A DNA stretch of 38,772 nucleotides from an uncultured Flavobacteriales bacterium (lineage in GTDB: Bacteria > Bacteroidota > Bacteroidia > Flavobacteriales_D > Sanyastnellaceae), in contig CAJQMI010000074.1 of assembly GCA_905479395.1 (NCBI GenBank), positions 1 to 38,772 of the forward strand, given 5' to 3'. Shown one piece after another: positions 8,898-17,267 of this stretch. The position numbers and the translations under genes were made by a program. Under the pieces are notes generated by a model. That model saw only the letters and a list, made by a program, of their open reading frames with translations, had not been told where the DNA came from and ran no database searches. Each line of letters begins with the position of its first letter. The first letter of the stretch is position 1.

Positions 8898-9329
8898 TCA
8901 CAAGTTGTAAACCCGTAAAATTGGGGGGTCCCATTGTGTGCCATAACGGTGCAAGGGATAAGTTGCCGCACCTGAAACCACAGACCCATCGATGATCAAC
9001 CATTCCGAATCGCCACACGGATCGGTCAGAATTAGTCCATCTTCGGCAACTTCGACTTGGCAATTCGAAGGAATGTCGGCGGTAGCATGTCGATCCAAGG
9101 CTACGAATTGATCCAAGGTGTAGCGGTAGAGTACGATGCCTTGAGATCCCCCATTCACAAGGATGTGACCGCTCGGAACAGACAGATCGATGTAAGCCGG
9201 TAAATTCACGTTAACCGAAAAATCTACGGGCACATACGGGATGTATTGTTGCTGTTCATTGCACCTCGATTGAAGGCAAATGACGGGAACAATGGCGCAG
9301 AACAGGACGCGATTCAAGAGGGTTTTCAT
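8898..9329 (-). CDS. Exported Rieske-like fold protein lacking cluster ligands
   Basis: A 143-residue exported protein with an N-terminal hydrophobic segment followed by Cys23. The body resembles small Bacteroidota proteins with a Rieske [2Fe-2S]-like fold: FVALDRH (about 76-81), a cysteine at 90, DPCGDSEW (103-110) and a GSVVSGAATYPLHRY hairpin (115-129). A true Rieske centre needs CxH and CxxH pairs. Here the first pair reads RHAT and the second CGDS, so iron-sulfur binding is unlikely. A lipobox is not convincing. Its ATG overlaps the tsaB stop, placing it last in a long minus-strand operon. Function unknown. Confidence 0.7.
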   Translation of the reverse strand: MKTLLNRVLFCAIVPVICLQSRCNEQQQYIPYVPVDFSVNVNLPAYIDLSVPSGHILVNGGSQGIVLYRYTLDQFVALDRHATADIPSNCQVEVAEDGLILTDPCGDSEWLIIDGSVVSGAATYPLHRYGTQWDPPILRVYNL

Positions 9330-10078
9330 CGGGCTGGTTGTTTTCGAAGTCCGAGAGGGTCACGCGGTGTCCCAGCTTGGAATTCTTTGAGGTACCTCGG
9401 TTCGAAGTAAGCGACATCTTCAAATTTCTTTGATCTGAATGCAGACAATGAGAGCTGATGCATGTGTTTGGCTTGTGGAAAATCGGAGACGAATCTGCAA
9501 TCGTTCAACTGGTCTGCCAACAAACGATGGGTTTTTTCCGCAGCATCTCCGATGATGCAAACGCGATTGAGCTTTTTTGTCCGAGCCAGCACCGGAAAGA
9601 GCGCGGCTGCGTGCATGTTGGAATCAAGGATGAGCGCTCGTGTCTCATCCGCGATTTCAAATTGACTTTTCTGGGGGACGAAACTCGCAGTATAGACTTC
9701 ATCGCGGCGAGCATCCATGACGGCGATGACGGCGTCCCAGTCTCCAGTTGCAGCAGCAGCGAATGCTTGAACATGCAGGCTGTCGAAGGCCATCAAAGCC
9801 AATCCGTGTGCATGGGCAATTCCCTTGGCGGTGGAGACTCCGATGCGCAATCCCGTGTAGCTGCCTGGTCCTGAGGAAACAGCCACACCCTGTAAGTCTT
9901 TTGATACAAGGCTATTTGAACGCAAGAGCGCATCAATCATGGGGAGCAATTGCTTGCCATGCACATGTTGGTCCTCTTTGGCTTGCGTGTCGCCTAACAA
10001 TTGGTCCCCGCGGAACAGCGCAACGGAACACGACAGTGTTGAGGTTTCAATGGCCAGAATCAGTGGTTGATCTGTCAT
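9326..10078 (-). CDS. tsaB: tRNA threonylcarbamoyladenosine biosynthesis protein TsaB
   Basis: TsaB is the non-catalytic partner of TsaD in making the t6A modification at position 37 of ANN-decoding tRNAs. The 250-residue product has the actin-like ATPase-fold start ILAIETSTLSCSVAL, the SSGPGSYTGLRIG motif (about 68-80) followed by KGIAHAHG, and the MDARRDEVY segment, all typical of TsaB. It overlaps both neighbours by ATGA-type junctions: the efflux adaptor upstream and the Rieske-like protein downstream. A housekeeping tRNA gene is thus coupled to an envelope operon. Confidence 0.96.
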   Translation of the reverse strand: MTDQPLILAIETSTLSCSVALFRGDQLLGDTQAKEDQHVHGKQLLPMIDALLRSNSLVSKDLQGVAVSSGPGSYTGLRIGVSTAKGIAHAHGLALMAFDSLHVQAFAAAATGDWDAVIAVMDARRDEVYTASFVPQKSQFEIADETRALILDSNMHAAALFPVLARTKKLNRVCIIGDAAEKTHRLLADQLNDCRFVSDFPQAKHMHQLSLSAFRSKKFEDVAYFEPRYLKEFQAGTPRDPLGLRKQPAR

Positions 10079-11364
10079 TCCTCAGCTGTTCCTTCATCTT
10101 CTTGAACTTCGACTTCATCGCCGTTCGTTAGCGTGCGTGAAACAGCTTGGTATGGGCCAACAATGACATCGGCACTGGCATCAAGCCCGGAGACGATTTC
10201 GATGAATCGGTTGTCTTGAATGCCCGTTTTGACCGGATTCCACTGAGCGATACCATTGTTGAGTATAAAAACACCCAGTTCCGTTTCCTCGTCGTCACCA
10301 ACTTCTTTCTCACGGGTTGTAACCGATTGAATCGGGATGGAAATAGCACCTTCTGCTTGGCGTGTAAGGATGTCAACCTTGGCACTCATGCCTGGGCGAA
10401 ATGGCGATAGGTTAGCCGAATCCTCATCATTTAGCATCGCTGAATAGCTCTCGGAACGGAGACGGACCTTGACTGAGAAATTGGTGACCTGATCCATTGC
10501 AAAACCATTGATTCCTGCGTTCAAGGCTGTATTCCCGATTTCCGTGACCTCGCCTTCAAAGGTCTCATCGAGGTAGGCATCAACTTCAATCTCTGCGGCA
10601 TCTCGCATGCTCACGCGAACGATGTCGCTTTCATTGACTTCCACATCGACTTCCATCACGGATAGGTCTGAAACCTTCATGACCACCTCTCCAGCAGTGA
10701 AGCCATTGCCTTGTACGCTCTCACCGATTTCTTTGACCAACGCTGTCACAGTTCCCGATTGCGGTGCCACAAGGGTTGTACGAGATAAGTTATCGCGTGC
10801 TTCTTGCACGGAAGCCTCCGCACTTGAAATGGCAAACTCTGCGCTGCGAATGGTTTCACGGGCTGAAATCAATGTGGCTTCTGCACTGCGGAAATTTGCT
10901 TGTGCAGCATCGAAATCGGCTTGGGACAGCACGCCCTGTCCAAAGAGTGTTTGCGTGCGCTCCCAGCTTTTTTCTGTTGCAAAGAATTGCGCATCAGCCT
11001 GCGCTTTCTGTGCTCGCGCCGAAGCCAGGTTGGACCGTGCACTATTTGCGGCTGCTTCTGCGCGATTCAATGCCGCATTGTACAGATCAGGATTGATTTG
11101 CACGAGCAGATCACCTTGCGAAACCTGATCCCCCTCTTTTACAGGCAATTCGATGATTTGACCGCTGACCTCGGCAGTGATGTTGACTTCGACTTCAGGC
11201 TGGATTTTACCTGAGGCGGATACCCGCTCAACAATGGTGCGAGTTTCCGCCGTTTCCATTTGCACGGTGACGGCCTCTGTTCCTCCGCCAAACCATTTTG
11301 CTGCTGCTAGCAACGCGACAACGACAACCGAGATTATGACCCAAAATGTTTTGTTGAATTTCAT
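10075..11364 (-). CDS. Periplasmic adaptor subunit of an efflux system (HlyD/MacA-like)
   Basis: This 429-residue membrane fusion protein bridges an inner-membrane pump and a TolC channel. It has one N-terminal membrane anchor (about 7-23), a first barrel-sandwich lipoyl half (VSASGKIQPEVEVNITAEVSG then VKEGDQVSQGDLL), a long Ala-rich coiled-coil hairpin (about 95-205) and the second lipoyl half (TTLVAPQSGTVTALVKEIGE), followed by beta-barrel domains and an acidic tail. It starts eight bases after the TolC-family gene, so the two form a pair. No inner-membrane pump gene (MacB or RND) lies in the window. Confidence 0.93.
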   Translation of the reverse strand: MKFNKTFWVIISVVVVALLAAAKWFGGGTEAVTVQMETAETRTIVERVSASGKIQPEVEVNITAEVSGQIIELPVKEGDQVSQGDLLVQINPDLYNAALNRAEAAANSARSNLASARAQKAQADAQFFATEKSWERTQTLFGQGVLSQADFDAAQANFRSAEATLISARETIRSAEFAISSAEASVQEARDNLSRTTLVAPQSGTVTALVKEIGESVQGNGFTAGEVVMKVSDLSVMEVDVEVNESDIVRVSMRDAAEIEVDAYLDETFEGEVTEIGNTALNAGINGFAMDQVTNFSVKVRLRSESYSAMLNDEDSANLSPFRPGMSAKVDILTRQAEGAISIPIQSVTTREKEVGDDEETELGVFILNNGIAQWNPVKTGIQDNRFIEIVSGLDASADVIVGPYQAVSRTLTNGDEVEVQEDEGTAEE

Positions 11365-11372
11365 GCGTTGAA

Positions 11373-12842
11373 TTATCGGAATGTCAAGGGCTTGCCCATG
11401 TAGAAGTCGAGGATGCGGCTTTTGAAAGCAAGATCGTATTTCGAGCGCAAAGCGCTAACGCGGGCATTATCCAGTCGGGTGCGCGCATCGGCATAATCAA
11501 TCGCAGTGGCAGCTCCAGCTTCGTAGCGTTGCTCGGTGTTGCTGAAGGCTCGTTCCGATGCCACCAAAGCAGATTCTTGAGCAACAGTGTTTTGAGAAGC
11601 TGCTCGCGCATCTGCCCAAGCAGATTCGATGTTTGCGGTCAATGTTTGCCGCACTTGTTCCAATTGATACTGGGAACGGAGCACATTCACTTCGGCTTGT
11701 TCGACAGAAGATTTGACCCCGAAATTGTTGAACAGGGGTAAGCTCATTGAAAAGAAAACACTTTGGTTGTAGTTCTGGTTGACTTGATCGCCAAACGGTG
11801 TGGTGATAAACTGGTAAACCTCTTGCTGGGCCACGAGGTCATATGCTGTGCTGTCATCCACGACCAAAGAGCCGAGCACAAAATCTTCAGTGGTCGGCGT
11901 TCCATCGATGGAACGTGACGCACCAGAGTAGCCGGTTCCTACATTGTAACTCGCGAAAATTCGAGGATATCGAGCGCTTTTCGCGAGATTGAGGCCAATG
12001 CCAGCATCCTCCACCTGGTATTGAGCTTGAACAATCTCAGGGAAGGAGGCCAAGGCATGGCCTACAGCAGCTTCTGGCGAGGAGGGAAGGTTGTTGCGTT
12101 CGAGGTCCTCATCAGATGGCCTTACAACTTGAAACGTGTCGGTCTCAGAAGCTGGAAGTTGAAGGAGTTGGACCAAATTTAGCTTGGATAAGCTCAGTGC
12201 ATTTTGAGTGCTTACAATGGTGGCTTCGTCCGATGCAAGTTGGGCTTCGACATCGAACAAATCAAAAGCCGCTGCTGCTCCGGCTTGGACGAGACTCTGC
12301 ATGCGTTCAACTTGCCGGGCAGTTGCTTCGCGATTGATGACAGCAACGCGCACAAATTCTTCTTGAAAAAGCACATTCAAGTAGGCCGCTGCAATGGTTA
12401 GAACGACATTGTTCTCTGCTATTTCTCGGCTGGATAGAGCTGATTGTTGTGCAAGTTTTGCCCTTTGTAGATTGAGTTGGTTTTGAAAGCCATTGAACAA
12501 GACCATCCCTGTGGAAACGCCGAAACTATTGGAGCGGATGGCGGATGATTCAACAAATTGATTGGTAAAGGGATCGATCGTGCGTCCAAAATTGTATCCA
12601 TGCGACAGATTCGCATTTAAGTTGGGAAGGAAAGCTCCGACGGCAGACTGGGTGCCTATTTCCGCGCTTACTTCTCCCAATTGGCCTAGCTTGATTTGAA
12701 TGTTGTGTTCAAAAGCATGATCCAGGCATTGTTGCAAAGACCAAGTCTTTTGCGCGGTGCACGTTTGGGGCTGGCTGATAAACGTGGCCAAAACAAACAG
12801 AACAAGTGCAGGAACCGAGATGTTGGGGAGTCGCTTGAGCAT
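11373..12842 (-). CDS. TolC-family outer membrane efflux protein
   Basis: The 489-residue product is the outer-membrane channel partner of the adjacent adaptor. It has a signal peptide (MLKRLPNISVPALVLFVL, cleaved near TCTAQ), then WSLQQCLDHAFEHNIQIK, the typical first helix of TolC mature domains, and a two-fold helical repeat with FNGFQNQLNLQRAK and LPLFNNFGVKSSVEQAE as the two strand-to-helix turns. The frame is open to 12950, but starts upstream of 12842 overlap the OmpA-like gene or lack a normal signal peptide. ATG 12878 is the main alternative. It follows the OmpA-like gene in the same operon. Confidence 0.93.
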   Translation of the reverse strand: MLKRLPNISVPALVLFVLATFISQPQTCTAQKTWSLQQCLDHAFEHNIQIKLGQLGEVSAEIGTQSAVGAFLPNLNANLSHGYNFGRTIDPFTNQFVESSAIRSNSFGVSTGMVLFNGFQNQLNLQRAKLAQQSALSSREIAENNVVLTIAAAYLNVLFQEEFVRVAVINREATARQVERMQSLVQAGAAAAFDLFDVEAQLASDEATIVSTQNALSLSKLNLVQLLQLPASETDTFQVVRPSDEDLERNNLPSSPEAAVGHALASFPEIVQAQYQVEDAGIGLNLAKSARYPRIFASYNVGTGYSGASRSIDGTPTTEDFVLGSLVVDDSTAYDLVAQQEVYQFITTPFGDQVNQNYNQSVFFSMSLPLFNNFGVKSSVEQAEVNVLRSQYQLEQVRQTLTANIESAWADARAASQNTVAQESALVASERAFSNTEQRYEAGAATAIDYADARTRLDNARVSALRSKYDLAFKSRILDFYMGKPLTFR

Positions 12843-12882
12843 AGCCAAAAGTAAAGCAATGCAGGCTGTCTGCTCCATTTTC

Positions 12883-13653
12883 TCAATAATTGGTAACACG
12901 CACGGTAATGCGCTGTGCAGCTTCCGCCTCTTCGATGGTTTGTGGCTCACTGATTTCGGATGCTTTTACGGAGTGCTGTTCAATTGCGAGTCGACTCGGG
13001 CCAACACCACTACTGACCAAATATTCATAGACAGCTCGCGCTCGCGCTCTTCCCGACATTTCAGCATCGCGAGATGGCTCTGTGAATCTGAGAGAGCTTT
13101 GGATGGCGACAGCCAACGTTGGATTTACTTCCATAAAGGTGAGAAGAGCCTCAAGGGTGGGAATGGAAGAGAAGTACAGGTCATTCGTGCCGGGGTAGAA
13201 GACGATGGGTTCGAGCTCAACCTTTAAACCTACCGCGAGCGGCTCGAGTCGGAGCGTATCACTCGTCACATCAGGATCGGCGTATATGCGGTCGCTGTAC
13301 ATCATGTAATCGGGTTCAACACATATGCGTGTGTAGCGTCTTTGCGGCTGCAATTGAAGCATTGTGTCCTCGTGTACGCGCAAAGAAATGGGTTTTCGAG
13401 GATTCAGGCCTTCTACCGTGAGCTCAACATCCAACGATTGGTTGCTGTCTGAATCTTGAACCGTCCAGGTTTGTTGAACAGGTTCGTCCGTAACAGCTTT
13501 AGAATCGAGCCAAGGACTCCGTTCGACAGTAAATTGTGCCGTTAGTGCCGTCGAAGAGAGGATGGTGAGGATGCCTAAAATCAGCTTGCACTGAAGAGCA
13601 AGTGCAGAAGCAAAATCAAGGGATTTGGTTGTGGGGTTGGTGTGCATTTTCAA
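12883..13653 (-). CDS. Exported OmpA-like C-terminal domain protein
   Basis: A 256-residue exported protein. A signal peptide (about 20-40, ending STALTAQ) is followed by a beta-rich domain of about 120 residues of unknown type and a C-terminal OmpA-like domain that normally binds peptidoglycan. The domain shows VFYPGTNDLYFSS, a central helix and GRARARAVYEYLVSSGVGPSRL, which correspond to the family's RA-x-x-V-x-x-YL-x-x-x-G-x-x-x-x-R core. The start overlaps the stop of the small CxxC gene (ATGA). It probably anchors the envelope complex to the cell wall, but its partner is not clear. Confidence 0.85.
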   Translation of the reverse strand: MKMHTNPTTKSLDFASALALQCKLILGILTILSSTALTAQFTVERSPWLDSKAVTDEPVQQTWTVQDSDSNQSLDVELTVEGLNPRKPISLRVHEDTMLQLQPQRRYTRICVEPDYMMYSDRIYADPDVTSDTLRLEPLAVGLKVELEPIVFYPGTNDLYFSSIPTLEALLTFMEVNPTLAVAIQSSLRFTEPSRDAEMSGRARARAVYEYLVSSGVGPSRLAIEQHSVKASEISEPQTIEEAEAAQRITVRVTNY

Positions 13654-13904
13654 GAAGCGGAATCAGCCTTCCACTTCTTATAAATTACGAAGAAAAGGGC
13701 GGATAACAAAATGTATGGCACCGCCATCAGGTACAAAATCCCTTTGTTCAAACCAGCCCCCAATCCACCGTCTTTGGCACTGTCCTCGGCCACCGCCTTG
13801 CACATGACACATTGCGCTTCTGCTGGGCTTGCCCATGCAATGAGCACGAAGGTCACGATGAGGGCAAAAGCGATCTTCATTCGGCTTGTATTCTTCCTAT
13901 TCAT
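13650..13904 (-). CDS. Small exported membrane protein with CxxC motif
   Basis: An 84-residue protein with a signal peptide ending ASPAEA. The mature chain would begin QCVMCKA, with Cys32 and Cys35 as a CxxC pair, then a Gly-rich stretch and one transmembrane helix (about 55-76). A good purine-rich site (GAGGG) lies eight bases before the ATG at 13904. It is encoded between DUF420 and the OmpA-like gene at the end of the oxidase cluster, and similar small proteins sit in the same place in other Bacteroidota to my recollection. The CxxC could bind copper or heme or act in thiol exchange, which is inference. Function unknown. Confidence 0.75.
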   Translation of the reverse strand: MNRKNTSRMKIAFALIVTFVLIAWASPAEAQCVMCKAVAEDSAKDGGLGAGLNKGILYLMAVPYILLSALFFVIYKKWKADSAS

Positions 13905-13919
13905 GGCATCCCTCTTGGT

Positions 13920-14459
13920 TTAGTGAGGGTAATAGGGAGAAATCATCAAATACACAATGACTCCAGTGGCCGTTACGTACAGCCAGATGGGCCAGGTGAT
14001 TTTTGCGATTTTGCGATGCTTTTCAACTTGCATTCCCAATCCTCGCACATACGTGAACAAGACCAAAGGAATGATTCCAGTAGACAGCAGGATATGTGAA
14101 ATGAGAATCACGAAATAGACCGTTCGAATCCAGCCCTCGCCTCCAAATTTTGTCGATTCGGTGGTCAAGTGGAAAGCAACATAGCTCACTAAAAATAGCA
14201 TGCTCAGGATCAAAGCTGTCGTGGTAAATGCGCGGTGTACTTTGATGTTTTTGTTCTTGATTGCAACAAACGCACCGATGAGGCAGAGAAAAGCCGTGCC
14301 GTTGAAGATTGCGTTCAGCTTCGGCAGAACATAGAGCGATGCCTTGACTTCATCAGAAAGATTTTCCACAGGTGGGATTAGAAATAGGAGCGCGACTGCT
14401 GCTGGAATTACCACAGCCATCGTCCAAATAAACCGTTTGATGTTGCGTTCGTTTTCCAT
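13920..14459 (-). CDS. DUF420 membrane protein (CtaM/YozB-like)
   Basis: The 179-residue protein has about five membrane helices and matches the DUF420 family by its pattern: PKLNAIFNGTAFLCLIGAF, KVHRAFTTTALILSMLFLVSY and SHILLSTGIIPLVLFTYVRG, with conserved His residues (KVHRA, AFHLT, SHILL). A DUF420 protein, CtaM, is needed for oxidase maturation in Staphylococcus aureus, which agrees with the position here, seven bases after the SCO gene. The exact role in this organism is inferred. Confidence 0.9.
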   Translation of the reverse strand: MENERNIKRFIWTMAVVIPAAVALLFLIPPVENLSDEVKASLYVLPKLNAIFNGTAFLCLIGAFVAIKNKNIKVHRAFTTTALILSMLFLVSYVAFHLTTESTKFGGEGWIRTVYFVILISHILLSTGIIPLVLFTYVRGLGMQVEKHRKIAKITWPIWLYVTATGVIVYLMISPYYPH

Positions 14460-14466
14460 TTGATCT

Positions 14467-15720
14467 TCAAGGCTTTGATTCCGGGGTAATCCAAAGTCGG
14501 TACGTATCCTTCATCAGTTTGTCGACTTCATCTGTGTCTGTGCCATCGTAGTAGCCTCGGATGCGATTTTCCGCATCGATGAGCGCGAAGATATCGCTGT
14601 GGAATATTCCTCCTGCGGCGGTATCACTCTCAAGCGCTGTTAGAAAATATCCGTTGCGAGCCAGGTCAAAGATGTCTTCTTTGTCCCCTGTGAGCATTTC
14701 CCAGATCGCGGGGTTTCGCCCCAGTTTTTGACCATATTGCTGGAGCCTTGCTGGCGTGTCATGTTCAGGATCGACCGAGTGACTCAAAAGCAGAACATCA
14801 TTTTGCATCCCTCGATTGATCAATTGAGCTTGCAGCCTTGCCATTTGACTCGACATGATGGGGCAGATTGTTGGGCAACGCGTGAAGAAAAAATCGACGA
14901 TGCGCAGACGGCCTCCAATATTTCGGTGTGAAAATTCAGAGCTATCTGCAGCCGTTAAGGCAAAAGAAGGGACCGTGTGTTCTGGTGGTCCCAAAATGGG
15001 CAATGGAGGTTCGTCACTGAGCTCTTCAAGAGCCTTTTTCCGCTTGTAAGCGGCCTCGTCCATTTCTTTCTGAAGCAGGGCAATGTCTTCAACAGCATCT
15101 TTGATAGCATCTTCTGAAGCAGCATGATACACTCCTCTCAAGTATCCCTGTTCATCGACCAGCCATAGGGTGGCAATGTTGTTGGGCTCTGCTGCATCTC
15201 GTTGGATCATGAATGACTCCTCGACCAGCGCATCGATGCGGTTTTGATCGCCGGTCAAAAACTGCCACTTTCCAGGAAATCCATTGTAGCGTGTATTCCG
15301 GTCGACATATTTCTTGAGTACTTCTGGCCGGTCGTATGCCGCATCCAGGGTGAAGCAAACTGTCATGATGTCGCTTTCATCTCTGTACCGGAAATTTGGC
15401 CAAAGAAGTTGCTTCGTAAACTGAGCAACATGCGGGGTATTTGTGGGAAAGAAAGCAGCAATCCACACTTTGCCCGCCAGTTCTTCTGAACCGAATGCTT
15501 CTCCGTTTTGGTTGATCAAGGAAAAGGGCTCGACGCGCTGTGCGAGCTCCGACCATTGTTCCGTAGCACCATCAGAAGTGTAGTATGGCAGCGTGTTGAA
15601 ATGATGGTCCCCATCGATGCCAAGGATTAGCAACCCAGTGAGCGGCAGCCCCAGCATGATGCTGAGAAGGTAAACGTATTTCCGGACCGTATTGGTGGCT
15701 TTTTGTTTCACAAGAATCAA
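14467..15720 (-). CDS. Fused double SCO-domain protein, second domain copper-competent
   Basis: SCO proteins deliver copper to the CuA site of cytochrome c oxidase subunit II. This 417-residue protein has one N-terminal membrane anchor (about 15-35) and two thioredoxin-like SCO domains in tandem. The second (about 245-410) is complete, with Cys282 and Cys286 in FFFTRCPTICPIM and His374 in GIFHSDIFAL. The first (about 62-215) follows the same fold pattern (PFSLINQNGEAFGSEELAGK, LWLVDEQGYLRGVY), but FPTNTPHV replaces the CxxxC loop and Asn180/181 stand where the copper His should be. Normal SCO proteins have one domain of about 200 residues. It lies between coxIV and DUF420. Confidence 0.9.
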   Translation of the reverse strand: MILVKQKATNTVRKYVYLLSIMLGLPLTGLLILGIDGDHHFNTLPYYTSDGATEQWSELAQRVEPFSLINQNGEAFGSEELAGKVWIAAFFPTNTPHVAQFTKQLLWPNFRYRDESDIMTVCFTLDAAYDRPEVLKKYVDRNTRYNGFPGKWQFLTGDQNRIDALVEESFMIQRDAAEPNNIATLWLVDEQGYLRGVYHAASEDAIKDAVEDIALLQKEMDEAAYKRKKALEELSDEPPLPILGPPEHTVPSFALTAADSSEFSHRNIGGRLRIVDFFFTRCPTICPIMSSQMARLQAQLINRGMQNDVLLLSHSVDPEHDTPARLQQYGQKLGRNPAIWEMLTGDKEDIFDLARNGYFLTALESDTAAGGIFHSDIFALIDAENRIRGYYDGTDTDEVDKLMKDTYRLWITPESKP

Positions 15721-15759
15721 ACCCTACAATCGAGGGCGAAGTTCACATTCAGATCGAAA

Positions 15760-16137
15760 TCATTGAAACAGGGTGGAGTTGCCGAGATGGGCAAATCCTT
15801 CGGTGATTGCTATGAAGAGCAAATAGCCGATGAACATCATGTAGGGAGCGAGTACAACCTTTTTGAGATTGGGTCGCTCATCACCTAAGTGCATAAACAC
15901 CAAAACGATATAGGCTGCCTTGACCAACGTCAAAATCACAAAACTCCACTTGATCATGCTCCAAGTGAAAGTTTCGGCTCGTTTGAAGTAAATCCCCATG
16001 ATGACCTCAACCGTAGTGAGCAAAGTCAAGATGGCGGTCACCTTCCAAACATTTTTGCGAATGGCGGCACCCTCCTCTTCGCTGTGATGAGAATTCAAAG
16101 AGTAGCTATCGTTCACTATGAGGTCGTCGCGTTCCAT
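15760..16137 (-). CDS. Cytochrome c oxidase subunit IV family protein
   Basis: This 125-residue protein has three transmembrane segments (about 30-48, 61-83, 94-113) and matches the bacterial caa3/aa3 oxidase subunit IV family: WKVTAILTLLTTVEVIMGIYF, then VKAAYIVLVFMHLGDERPNLKK. It is a small structural subunit of the oxidase. It sits directly after the CoxIII gene and before the SCO gene, in the usual Bacteroidota order. The N-terminus carries a cytoplasmic acidic stretch. Confidence 0.92.
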   Translation of the reverse strand: MERDDLIVNDSYSLNSHHSEEEGAAIRKNVWKVTAILTLLTTVEVIMGIYFKRAETFTWSMIKWSFVILTLVKAAYIVLVFMHLGDERPNLKKVVLAPYMMFIGYLLFIAITEGFAHLGNSTLFQ

Positions 16138-16171
16138 GTCTTAAGGATTAGAAGGTTGTGCGTTGGCAGAA

Positions 16172-17152
16172 TCAGATGAGGTAGAAAAACGTGAAGACAA
16201 AGACCCAAACAAGATCTACAAAGTGCCAGTAAAGTCCAATTTTCTCGACCATCTCGTAATGCTTGCGCCTTTCGAAAACACCGCGGTAAGCCATGAAGAA
16301 GATGATGATGTTGATGACAACTCCTGAGAGCACGTGAAAACCGTGAAAACCGGTGATGAAGAAGAAAAAGTTAGCGTACGACTGTTGAACGGCGTATTCG
16401 TTGTCATGCATGTTGGCGCCGAAGGAAAAAGACTCGGAGCGAGCATTCCACAATTTCATCGCTTGATCTCCACTCACGTGGGATTCATTTTCGATGTACT
16501 TGTTGATCGTGAGCGCGTGAAGTTCGGCTTCGTGCGTGTGTTCTCCATTTTGGACCAACTTGATGCCATGCTCGCTATCCTGCAATGAGACCATGGGATT
16601 TCCCTCGCTCCATGGCTCTGCCAGGTGGCCAAAGTCATGGTCCATGTAGATTGCGTCTCCCTTGTTCAAATCGAATGTCTGTCCGTCGTCTGATGTGACC
16701 GAAACATTTTCAGCGAGCAAGTACGATCCGCCGCTTCCGTGGATGAAGTGAGACCACTCCCATGCTTGCGAGCCCAAAAAGATGAACCCACCGATTACGG
16801 TGAGACCCAACCATTTTACAACTCCATTTTTATCATTGCGATGCCCTGATTCTACAGCGAGAACCATGGTGACGGATGAAACAATCAAGATGAACGTCAT
16901 CAAAGCCACATAAATCAAAGGGTACTCACCATCCAATCCGGGCAATGAGCGAAATACTTGTTCTCCAATTGGCCAAGCGTCTGGGCTGCTGGCTCGGACA
17001 AATCCGTAGGCGGTCAACAAACCTCCGAACGTCAAGGCATCCGAGACGAGGAAATACCACATCATCATTTTGCCGTAGCTCACGCTAAACGGAGATTGTC
17101 CTCCCCCCCAAAGTACCTCTTTCGAGATCGATTTTGTTGCTTCTCCGCCCAT
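16172..17152 (-). CDS. Cytochrome c oxidase subunit III (second copy)
   Basis: A 326-residue heme-copper oxidase subunit III. It has the family's helices: WYFLVSDALTFGGLLTAYGF, a TFILIVSSVTMVLAV helix, WEWSHFI, FFFFITGFHGFHVLSGV and the C-terminal YWHFVDLVWVFVFTFFYLI. Between helices lies a hydrophilic insertion of about 100 residues (roughly 148-247), rich in Asp, Glu and His, which is much longer than in mitochondrial CoxIII. The gene starts a new transcription unit: a terminator and a -7 box lie just upstream. The catalytic subunits I and II are not in this window. Confidence 0.94.
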   Translation of the reverse strand: MGGEATKSISKEVLWGGGQSPFSVSYGKMMMWYFLVSDALTFGGLLTAYGFVRASSPDAWPIGEQVFRSLPGLDGEYPLIYVALMTFILIVSSVTMVLAVESGHRNDKNGVVKWLGLTVIGGFIFLGSQAWEWSHFIHGSGGSYLLAENVSVTSDDGQTFDLNKGDAIYMDHDFGHLAEPWSEGNPMVSLQDSEHGIKLVQNGEHTHEAELHALTINKYIENESHVSGDQAMKLWNARSESFSFGANMHDNEYAVQQSYANFFFFITGFHGFHVLSGVVINIIIFFMAYRGVFERRKHYEMVEKIGLYWHFVDLVWVFVFTFFYLI

Positions 17153-17168
17153 GGTTCGAATTTGGCGG

Positions 17169-17176
17169 CAAATTTA
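17169..17176 (-). promoter_or_regulatory. Putative -7 box of the second coxIII gene
   Basis: On the minus strand this reads TAAATTTG, an exact TAnnTTTG match, ending 16 bases before the ATG. No good -33 box is visible. It follows directly on the terminator at 17190-17210, so this gene and those after it can be transcribed independently of cyoE. Confidence 0.45.
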
Positions 17177-17189
17177 TGCAATCAAGGCC

Positions 17190-17210
17190 AAAAAAGCACC
17201 TTCAAGGTGC
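17190..17210 (-). terminator. Terminator between the two coxIII genes
   Basis: On the minus strand GCACCTT and AAGGTGC pair around a very short loop and are followed by TTTTTT. It is a compact, perfect rho-independent terminator inside what otherwise looks like one oxidase operon, and may act as an attenuator. Confidence 0.8.
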
Positions 17211-17267
17211 AATCGAAATCATCAGGCTGATTTGACTGCGGAGCAAAGCGTCAATTCAAACCCTTTC

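Noticed and set aside
12843-12950. N-terminal extension of the second TolC gene
   Set aside because: It overlaps the OmpA-like gene and would place a non-signal-like stretch before a standard signal peptide.
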